49,834 bases of DNA from an uncultured Acidobacteriota bacterium (GTDB lineage Bacteria; Acidobacteriota; Terriglobia; Bryobacterales; Bryobacteraceae). Shown here in pieces: positions 40,963 through 47,922 of this stretch. How positions within the stretch are numbered: position 1 is the stretch's first letter; each line of letters opens with the position of its first letter. Both the position numbers and the translations under genes were made by a program. The notes beneath the pieces were generated by a model, which was given only the letters and a program-made list of their open reading frames with translations, did no database searches and was not told the DNA's origin. The stretch is from positions 1 through 49,834 of the forward strand of contig CADECY010000052.1 of the NCBI GenBank assembly GCA_902825945.1, written 5' to 3'.

Positions 40963-43254
40963 ATGATCCGGCAAACCCTATTGATCGTTGCGATGGGCAC
41001 GTTCATTTCCACCTCCGCTCAAGTCCAGCAAACTCCTGGACTGCGAAGGGACGTTCCGAAGATGAATAAGACATGGCGTGTTGGCGTCCACAACGCGTAT
41101 TGGCATGGCAGCGACTTATCAGCCGATCCCTTCGCCAGCGGGCCGAAGCAGCACATTCTTGATTCATTGATGATCGACCGTGCGCGGGGGATCGAAATTG
41201 ACCTTCACTCAAATCACAACGAACGCCGCTTCAGCGTATACCACACCAAGGCAGAACAGTACTCTTTCTGCCGTAGTCTCGAGGGGTGCCTCGACGTCAT
41301 CCGGGCCTGGCACTTTGGTAATCCACAGCACGACGTCCTGTTTCTGCATCTCGAAGCGAAAGAAATTCTTCCGATACCACGCTTCTTCGCGCCCGATGCG
41401 CTCACGCCGTGGGACCTGGACCGCGTTGTTGACAGCAAGTTGCGCCACGGGCCGAAATCGATGATGTTCACGCCGAAGGAATACATCAAGTGGTGCGGCG
41501 ACAAAGTCTGGCCGGAGTTCAAAAGAAACGACATCACGTGGGACCAGTACGTCGGCGAAGACCTCACTACCGTCACGGGACTCTGCGGCTGGCCCACCAT
41601 GGATGAACTGCGCGGAAAGATCATGGTCACTCTCCACGGAAGCGGCGCCAACAATGAACTTGATGTTCGAGACTACAACTTTGCCTATAACCGCAAGCTT
41701 CGCGACACACTGATGTTCACCATGGCCGGCGTGGCCGGCGCGCAGGGCACGTCCGACTGCTTCGACTTCGGCTTCCCTTCCGATGCGCGATGGGGCAACG
41801 TTTGCGACTTCAACATCAAGACAGCAATCCTGGACCTTCAAACGCTCGCCTTTTCAGACTTCCTGCCTGGTCCCTTCTATCCCGACCCGAGCGCGTCGGC
41901 CGAAAAGTACCAACGCTTGGGATATCTCTATCGCAGCCGCGACCGCAGCAGCAGGCAGGAATACAACGAGGCGCGGCAGAGCCTGCTCGGCGCGGGATAC
42001 AACGGCTTCCAACTGATCTCCGGCGATCTTCCCCGCTTCAATCCGATCAACGATACCAGCCTATATCCACAAGAGTCTTTCGCCTCGGGCTGCTTGCTCG
42101 ACAGGAAGACGGGCCAGCCTGTCCTCGAATGCGATCAAACCAAACTGATCGAGCCTTCCTCCGCCATCGAACTGCAGGCGCGGGCGCCTTCGCTCGAGTA
42201 CGGCCTGGGCGGCGCGAGCGATCGAGTCTTCGGAGCGTTTCGCGTGATACCGGCGAATTCAGCGGGGCAACTTCGAGCACACATCTCAACGCGGACGGAC
42301 CACGACCCGGGAACCGGTGGCAGCTACATGGGACGTTACGGCTGTCTCATGGCTCGTGAGAGGTTGGATTCCGCGTCCCCGTTCATCGCAATCTGCCGCC
42401 TGCGTCATCGGTTGAGTTGGGGCACTGACAAGGACGGAACCTTCGTGCTCTACCGTAGAACTTCGGGAGGCGAGACGGTCCAACAGTACTACGACACCGG
42501 GTCGTATCCGAGTGACCCGCGAGGTGACAGCAGCGGCGTTCCTGAGTTAGACGCTTTCGTCTTTCTCGGCCATTCGACGGACCGCAAGCTCTGGCAGGCC
42601 GCCAAGCGAGTCACCGACGACCCCGACGTCCGCTACGATGTCGTGATGCGTCAGAACAATGGATCGGATTGGATCTTTGACAGCCCCCTCGAGTACATCG
42701 GCATCGCCACCGATGGCGGCGCGCTCACCGAAGATGGGCTCATCGGCCACTTTCTCTTTAGCAACGTCCGCTACAACAACGGCTATGTCAAGCTTTCCGA
42801 CCTGCCGTTGCGCATGGAAGGAATCGGCAAGAACGATCCGTCTACGCTCGCCCGCGACAGGTCGAGTCTCGCGGGACTCTGCCATGCCGACTTGGCCTCG
42901 GTACCTGGCTTTCCCGTTACTCTTCTGTCCCCTTCTGGCTTCTCGAAGACCGGCTTCGGACCTAATGCATACTACGTGCAAAGAGTAACCGTCACCAACA
43001 ATAATCCTCGTCCACTGATCGGACCACTGGCCTTGAAACTCGAAGGTCTTGACGAATCGGTAACGCCACTTGCGGCGCCACAATCCTTCGCTGCTCAGTG
43101 CCAATCACCGGCAAGCCCGGCGGTCCTGCTGCCCTTGGTGAATAATGAACTGCCTCCGGGACAATCGGTGACGCTGAACCTGGCGTTCCGCAGTCCCGCC
43201 GACAAGCCCATTCGCTACACACCAAAGGTGATCGGCTACGGTCTGCAATTCTAA
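40963..43254 (+). CDS. Secreted Ca2+-dependent PI-PLC-like phosphodiesterase
   Basis: The start at 40963 (AAAGGAG site 8 nt upstream) gives 763 residues with a signal peptide (MIRQTLLIVAMGTFISTSAQ). Residues about 35-400 match the bacterial PI-PLC-C1 type TIM barrel: WRVGVHNAYWHGS with catalytic-type His43, IEIDLHSN with metal-ligand type Glu78 and Asp80, and VYHTK with His94. LHLEAKE, GKIMVTLHGSGANNEL and FQLISGDLPRF follow. The C-terminal half is an uncharacterised beta-rich region (about 430-763). It probably cleaves a phosphodiester in phosphoinositide-like or other lipids outside the cell. It is divergent from the PEP-CTERM gene across 192 bp. Confidence 0.8.
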   Translation: MIRQTLLIVAMGTFISTSAQVQQTPGLRRDVPKMNKTWRVGVHNAYWHGSDLSADPFASGPKQHILDSLMIDRARGIEIDLHSNHNERRFSVYHTKAEQYSFCRSLEGCLDVIRAWHFGNPQHDVLFLHLEAKEILPIPRFFAPDALTPWDLDRVVDSKLRHGPKSMMFTPKEYIKWCGDKVWPEFKRNDITWDQYVGEDLTTVTGLCGWPTMDELRGKIMVTLHGSGANNELDVRDYNFAYNRKLRDTLMFTMAGVAGAQGTSDCFDFGFPSDARWGNVCDFNIKTAILDLQTLAFSDFLPGPFYPDPSASAEKYQRLGYLYRSRDRSSRQEYNEARQSLLGAGYNGFQLISGDLPRFNPINDTSLYPQESFASGCLLDRKTGQPVLECDQTKLIEPSSAIELQARAPSLEYGLGGASDRVFGAFRVIPANSAGQLRAHISTRTDHDPGTGGSYMGRYGCLMARERLDSASPFIAICRLRHRLSWGTDKDGTFVLYRRTSGGETVQQYYDTGSYPSDPRGDSSGVPELDAFVFLGHSTDRKLWQAAKRVTDDPDVRYDVVMRQNNGSDWIFDSPLEYIGIATDGGALTEDGLIGHFLFSNVRYNNGYVKLSDLPLRMEGIGKNDPSTLARDRSSLAGLCHADLASVPGFPVTLLSPSGFSKTGFGPNAYYVQRVTVTNNNPRPLIGPLALKLEGLDESVTPLAAPQSFAAQCQSPASPAVLLPLVNNELPPGQSVTLNLAFRSPADKPIRYTPKVIGYGLQF

Positions 43255-43795
43255 GCGTAGTGCGCACGGGCGGGTTCGCAATCGAGCGAACTCGCCCAAC
43301 AGTTTTGCGCCTTTGCCCCACCCCTTTGGCCCCGCTCTTGCGCGGTGGCTCGGGCAAGCTGATTCGCTATGATATGCTCGGGATGCGAGCGGAAGCGACC
43401 ACGGAATTCGAACGTGAAGGAGAGCACGGACAAAGATCGCGGATACGCGGTGCCGAAGACAATCCCGCCGAACGGGACGAGCCGGTTGTCGCGCAGTCTG
43501 GGATGGAATTCGCATCTGGGGTTGCCTTCCGATTTGGGACCGAATGGGGCGACTTCTTCGGTTGTGTACAGCCTGGGTGTGCCGACGTGGACGACTTCGC
43601 CGGATGGGGCGGTAACGACGGTCTCACTGTCGGCAACGGCTCCGCACAAGGAGAACGCTGACATTGCCAAGAGAGGGACAACTGGGTTGCGAAGATCAAT
43701 TCAAAATTCAGAGGCCTACGCGGAGCGACCGGCTCGGCCACGGTCACCGCTATTAGCGCCGCGCATGCAGCTACACGGGAGCACTTCCGGAAATT
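43255..43795. other. 541-bp region without a secure gene, possible frameshifted remnant
   Basis: Plus-strand pieces look protein-like but lie in different frames: LPSDLGPNGATSSVVYSLGV (about 43510-43570) and WVAKINSKFRGLRGATGSAT with AHAATREHFRKLW (about 43680-43800). They could be parts of one decayed gene leading into the small frame at 43796. The minus strand is also largely open, as expected in GC-rich DNA. No family was recognised. Confidence 0.4.
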
Positions 43796-43999
43796 GTGGT
43801 TGCAGGCCCAGCCGGGGCGATCACTGGAGCCGTGGTGGGCTTCGGGGGCCGAATGATCTCTGGAAAGCTATGGGGGCTTAACGATGCCATCGTAGCCGCC
43901 ACGGCTGAACTTGATGGATTTGTGGCGGATGTCAAGCAGCGGGCGTATGAGGCCTGCCAGGGGCTTGCGCCGCCGGAGCAAGTCTATGTTGCCCACTGA
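43796..43999 (+). CDS. Small glycine-rich protein or end of a broken gene
   Basis: The frame from GTG at 43796 encodes 67 residues: VVAGPAGAITGAVVGFGG, a glycine-zipper-like hydrophobic stretch, then a soluble helix (AIVAATAELDGFVADVKQRA). No ribosome site precedes the GTG, and protein-like sequence in another frame lies upstream, so this may be the 3' end of a frameshifted gene. The stop overlaps the start of the next small gene by 14 bp. No family recognised. Confidence 0.4.
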   Translation: MVAGPAGAITGAVVGFGGRMISGKLWGLNDAIVAATAELDGFVADVKQRAYEACQGLAPPEQVYVAH

Positions 44000-44213
44000 G
44001 GATCGACGGGGCAACGCCGGCCGGTGGGTTGTGGAGAACCACGGCCTGAGCATGATGATCGGGGTTCTACTCATAGCCAGTGGCTTCGCTGGGGCCGACT
44101 CGCTATTCGGAAGTGGCAGCGCTAGGGGTGCCTTCGCTGAGTTCGTACTCACATGCGCGGAGGGAGCTGTTACGCTGGCTCTGATCTCCATCTTCAAGAA
44201 CAGCCGCCGCTAG
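43986..44213 (+). CDS. Small two-helix membrane protein
   Basis: The product is 75 residues (MLPTEDRRGNAGRWVVENHG). Two hydrophobic segments, LSMMIGVLLIASGFAGA and FVLTCAEGAVTLALISIF, are separated by a short Gly/Ser-rich turn, and the chain ends in the basic KNSRR. It overlaps the preceding frame and is followed by a strong hairpin at 44232-44254, which together suggest a two-gene transcript. Function unknown; small membrane proteins of this build can be regulators, toxins or immunity proteins, but nothing here decides. Confidence 0.5.
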   Translation: MLPTEDRRGNAGRWVVENHGLSMMIGVLLIASGFAGADSLFGSGSARGAFAEFVLTCAEGAVTLALISIFKNSRR

Positions 44214-44618
44214 TTCTCAGGCCGCCTCAATCCGCCGTTCACGATGAACGGCGGCCGGCCACGCGGGACCCAGACCCATTGGTTAATCCGTGAAGTTCAA
44301 GATCGGCGGCATCGAGGCGATAGTGGAGGTCGAGGGATTGGGATTAGTCTGATCGGCATGCGATACGACTTGCTCGATCCCGCTATCGGCGCGGCCTTTC
44401 TTGCAAGTTCAGCTAGAGCGTGATCTGTCAATCGGATAGGCAGGGTGCGGAGCGCTCATCCTGGGTGAATGAGAGAGATATCGTGACCTCGATATCGGCG
44501 CTTTCCGATGGGGGGCAGGGACGTCCCCGGCGTACGGTCCGACCGACGGACCTGCCCCCTGGCGGCGAGCCTGCATTTGCTGAATCGAGATGCTTCCTCT
44601 CCATTTGTCCGGGGACGG
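44214..44618. other. 405-bp structured intergenic region
   Basis: No gene supported. Besides the 44232 hairpin it contains GATATCG/CGATATC (44477-44496, 6-nt loop), and GGGGGCAGG (44511-44519) facing CCTGCCCCC (44551-44559), with an inner GGTCCG/CGGACC pair at 44536-44552. The right-hand structures lie 60-140 bp after the receptor stop on the minus strand and may end its transcript. Confidence 0.5.
44232..44254 (+). terminator. Strong hairpin after the small membrane gene
   Basis: CCGCCGTTCA (44232-44241) pairs perfectly with TGAACGGCGG (44245-44254) around a CGA loop, 18 nt after the stop. No U-tract follows. Confidence 0.5.
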
Positions 44619-47600
44619 TTACCACTCGAGCCGGATCTGCGCCTGCATCTCGCGCGGAATCGCGGAATCGAACTTCGCGTTGCGATCCATCGTGGCGGTG
44701 ACTACGCCCGCGGTTCCCACGGCGTTGATCACCATGTTCGGGTTCATGTAGTTCGGATGGTTCAACACGTTCGTTCCGAGAAACTCGAGCCGCAGCCGTG
44801 CGCGTTCCGTGATCGGGAAGTGCTTGGCGATCGTCCCGTGGAGCACGTTGGCGGGTGTGCCATAGATGACGCCCTTGCCGGAATTGCCGAAGCGTCCGAT
44901 CGGAGGCGCGGTGAACGCACCCACATCGAACCACCGCGTGATTGTTGGACTGTCGAGCCGCCCATCGGCGAGCCGGTCGGGGCGGATGGTGACCGTCGGG
45001 CGGGTGCGTCCGTTGGTGAACCGCGTCCCTGTCGGATCGGGCCCCGTCCACAGCGGCGTCACCGAGCCGCCGGTCTCGTAGATGTAGATGCCCGAAATCT
45101 GCCAGCCGCCGACAATCGCGTCGGCGATGCGGCCCATGCCGCTACCGAACGTCTTGCCCTTGCCCACCGGAAGATCGTAGATCACATTGCCCATCCAGCG
45201 GTGCCGTGGCAGCGCGCCCCAGGTCGATCGCTCGGCCGCGCGATTGTATGCGTTCTCGGGCGATTCGTTGTTCTCGAGATCCTGAATATCCTTGGCCAGC
45301 GTGTAATAGAGCTGGTAGTGCAGGCCCTTCAGGTGGCGCCGTTCCACCTCGACCGACACGCCGTGATATTGATGTCCGGCTCCGTTGTCGGTGTAATTAA
45401 TACCCGGATATCGCGGGAAGCGGCGCGGCTTATCGACGTAGAATTGACCATCGGGCAGTGGCTGGTTGATGTCCCAGCGATAGACGCCTTGTCGCGTGTT
45501 CGTGCCCGTATAGGTGGCTCGGAAACCCGTGTTCCACTGCTGACGTTCCAGGGTGAAGGAGTACTGCATGCTGAACGGAACCCGCAGGTCGGGGCGATAG
45601 GCCGGGGGCAAGCCCACGGTCGTCGGTCCCCCGGTGGAAGTCTGCGGGAAGAACGTAGGCAGCGTCACCGGATTCTCGCGGGTGTTGGTGAACGCGGGTT
45701 CGGTGATGTTGAACGGTACGGTCGAGCCAGCGCTCGGGCCCGAGGGAGCCGCGTCGAAATAGATTCCGTAGCCGCCGCGCACCACTGTGTTGTTGTCCCA
45801 CGGACGGTAGGCGAATCCGAACCTCGGCGCGAAGTTGTTCTTGTCGGATTTGATCAGGGTGCTCGCCGCGTATCCCGCCTTCGACGCCTCGGTCACGCCC
45901 ACGAATCCTGTCGGCATCAGCGGGCTCACCTTCGACAGGGCGCCATCCGGAACCACGATGTTTCCGCTCGCGATATCGAAAATCGCCTGCCGCCCGTTTT
46001 GTTCTTTCCATCCCGGATAGAGCTGGTAGCGCATGCCGAGATTCAAGGTCAGCTTGCGGGCGATCTTCCACTCGTCTTGGACGAAGCCCGCGTATGTGTA
46101 GTTGTAGCGCCGAGGTTCGATCGCAGGGAAGTTGCGCGAAAGGGTCGCCGGAATTCCAAGGAGGAAATCGGCGTATGTGTTGCCTGAATAGATGTTGTTG
46201 AACGTCGCGTTGCCGAACAGACCCGCACCTTGCCGGATTTCGTTGGTGAAGCCCCAGAACATCTGGAAGCCCATCTTCAAATTGTGATTGCCCTTGAACC
46301 AGCTCACGTGGTCGAGGAACTGATGAATCAGGTCACGCCCGCACGGCACGCAATCGCCAATCACCGCGATGGGCGAAAGCCCGAGGCCCACGAAATCGAC
46401 ACGCGGAATCTGTCCCGCGCTTGGCAGGTCGGGAGCCAAGCCGCGGATGCCGAGTTCGCTCACTAGCGCCTTGCCGTCGATGCGCGAGCGGTTCGGCAGG
46501 TTGTCATACGAGGTTCCCCACCGGAATTCATTCAACAGGTTCGGGCGGAACGAGTGCGTCAACGCGGCGGTCGCGGCGCGTAGCGTGCGCCAACGGCGGA
46601 AGCGTTCCTTCACCGAAGGCAGCGCCTCGAAATTGTCCAGATTCCAATCCACCTTGGTCAGCCGGCCATACAGGAACGTCCTGTCGCTGAAGCGGTGATC
46701 GGCTCGCAACGTTAGCGTTGGCTGGTGCGCCACCTGATTGATCCGGAGTTCTCGATAGTTGTTGGCCGCGAACACGTTCGGGTCTCCGAAATTCGGCAGT
46801 ACCAGGAACCGGTCCTGGAGCGTGCGCGCCGTCGCATTGATGCGGCTTGCCGGAATCTGATTGCCGGCGAATGGGGTGCTGCCGGACGGATCGTTGATCA
46901 CCGCCGATCCGAAATTGCCCGCGCGCCAGGCGGCTGTTGGCACGGACTGGTTGAGCTGTGCTGTTCCAGGGCTGCCGGCGCCGATCTCGAGCGTCCCGAA
47001 CACGAAGGTCTTGTTGCGGCCGTTGAACAGTTTCGGAATGATCACCGGGCCACCCGCCGCGAACGTCAGCCGGTGCGACACACCCGGCGCGCGCTGCGTC
47101 GCGAACGGATTCCGCACGCGGAAGAACGTCGTCGAGTAGTAGTCGGAAAACGTTCCATGGAAGTCATTCGTTCCCGCGCGGCTGATGAGCGTCGTTTGTC
47201 CAACCGTTCCGAATTCGGCGCTGGTGCCGCTGATATCCATGCGCAGTTCCTCGAACGATTCCGACCGGTCGAGCAGCGGACCACTCGCGTAGCCGCCGCC
47301 CGAGCGCGCGATCGTGGTGCCGTCGATGTTCGCCGCGCCCTGATTCTGCCGGCTTCCGGCGAACGATACCTGGAAGCCCACCGCGGTCTTGTTCACCTGC
47401 GGCGAGAGAGTGAAGTAGTCCCACGCACGGCGCAGCGTGAGCGGAAGTGCGCGCAACGTTTCGCGATCCTTGACATCGGCAATGCGCGCGCTCTCGGTTT
47501 CAATCAGCGTCGCGCCGCCCGACACTTCGACGACGGTACCCACCGCGCCGATCTGCATGGCGAGGTCGATGCGGCGGTTATCGAGTCCGGTCAGCGTGAT

Positions 47601-47870
47601 CTTCTCGACCGTGAGCTCTTGAAAGCCCTGCGCGGCGGCCTTCAGTGTATAGGTGCCGTTGCGCAGGTCGGCCAGCGTGTACTGACCCTGATCGTTCGTC
47701 GTTGCCTTGTAGACGTAGCCGGTTGCGTTGTCGCGCGCTTCAACGGCGAGACCCGGAATCGCGGCACCAGTAGGATCGGTGGCGGATCCAGTGATCGTGG
47801 CAGACGTGGACTGCGCGTTCGCGGAAGCAACCAGCGCAAACAGAGCGAGGGAGAGCCGTGACCCAGACAT
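44619..47870 (-). CDS. TonB-dependent receptor with carboxypeptidase-like N-terminal domain (Oar-like)
   Basis: The start at 47870 gives 1083 residues; an in-frame ATG at 47879 would add three. MSGSRLSLALFALVASANA is the signal peptide. The carboxypeptidase-regulatory-like domain is at about 22-105 (ATITGSATDPTGAAIPGLAV), followed by a plug (LRALPLTLRRAWDYFTLSPQ; FEELRMDISGTSAEFGTVGQ) and a long barrel with NHNLKMGFQMFWGF, GGWQISGIYIYETGG and a final RLEW, an aromatic-terminated outer-membrane ending. It is divergent from the propeller at 47923 with 52 bp between starts. The substrate is unknown. A TACGAT box 7 nt before the 47870 ATG favours that start. Confidence 0.92.
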   Translation of the reverse strand: MSGSRLSLALFALVASANAQSTSATITGSATDPTGAAIPGLAVEARDNATGYVYKATTNDQGQYTLADLRNGTYTLKAAAQGFQELTVEKITLTGLDNRRIDLAMQIGAVGTVVEVSGGATLIETESARIADVKDRETLRALPLTLRRAWDYFTLSPQVNKTAVGFQVSFAGSRQNQGAANIDGTTIARSGGGYASGPLLDRSESFEELRMDISGTSAEFGTVGQTTLISRAGTNDFHGTFSDYYSTTFFRVRNPFATQRAPGVSHRLTFAAGGPVIIPKLFNGRNKTFVFGTLEIGAGSPGTAQLNQSVPTAAWRAGNFGSAVINDPSGSTPFAGNQIPASRINATARTLQDRFLVLPNFGDPNVFAANNYRELRINQVAHQPTLTLRADHRFSDRTFLYGRLTKVDWNLDNFEALPSVKERFRRWRTLRAATAALTHSFRPNLLNEFRWGTSYDNLPNRSRIDGKALVSELGIRGLAPDLPSAGQIPRVDFVGLGLSPIAVIGDCVPCGRDLIHQFLDHVSWFKGNHNLKMGFQMFWGFTNEIRQGAGLFGNATFNNIYSGNTYADFLLGIPATLSRNFPAIEPRRYNYTYAGFVQDEWKIARKLTLNLGMRYQLYPGWKEQNGRQAIFDIASGNIVVPDGALSKVSPLMPTGFVGVTEASKAGYAASTLIKSDKNNFAPRFGFAYRPWDNNTVVRGGYGIYFDAAPSGPSAGSTVPFNITEPAFTNTRENPVTLPTFFPQTSTGGPTTVGLPPAYRPDLRVPFSMQYSFTLERQQWNTGFRATYTGTNTRQGVYRWDINQPLPDGQFYVDKPRRFPRYPGINYTDNGAGHQYHGVSVEVERRHLKGLHYQLYYTLAKDIQDLENNESPENAYNRAAERSTWGALPRHRWMGNVIYDLPVGKGKTFGSGMGRIADAIVGGWQISGIYIYETGGSVTPLWTGPDPTGTRFTNGRTRPTVTIRPDRLADGRLDSPTITRWFDVGAFTAPPIGRFGNSGKGVIYGTPANVLHGTIAKHFPITERARLRLEFLGTNVLNHPNYMNPNMVINAVGTAGVVTATMDRNAKFDSAIPREMQAQIRLEW

Positions 47871-47877
47871 GCCGATC

Positions 47878-47883
47878 ATCGTA
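47878..47883 (-). promoter_or_regulatory. -10 element TACGAT, leaderless start for the receptor
   Basis: Minus-strand TACGAT is followed by exactly 7 nt and the ATG at 47870, the same box and spacing as before the M81 gene. Confidence 0.4.
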
Positions 47884-47922
47884 ACAGAATTGGCGGTCCG
47901 GATCTGTTATCTTTCTCCTGAT

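Noticed and set aside
44508..46187. 559-codon plus-strand frame opposite the TonB receptor, and a similar one at 46725-47861
   Set aside because: Antisense shadows of an unmistakable receptor; no ribosome site, signal or family features.
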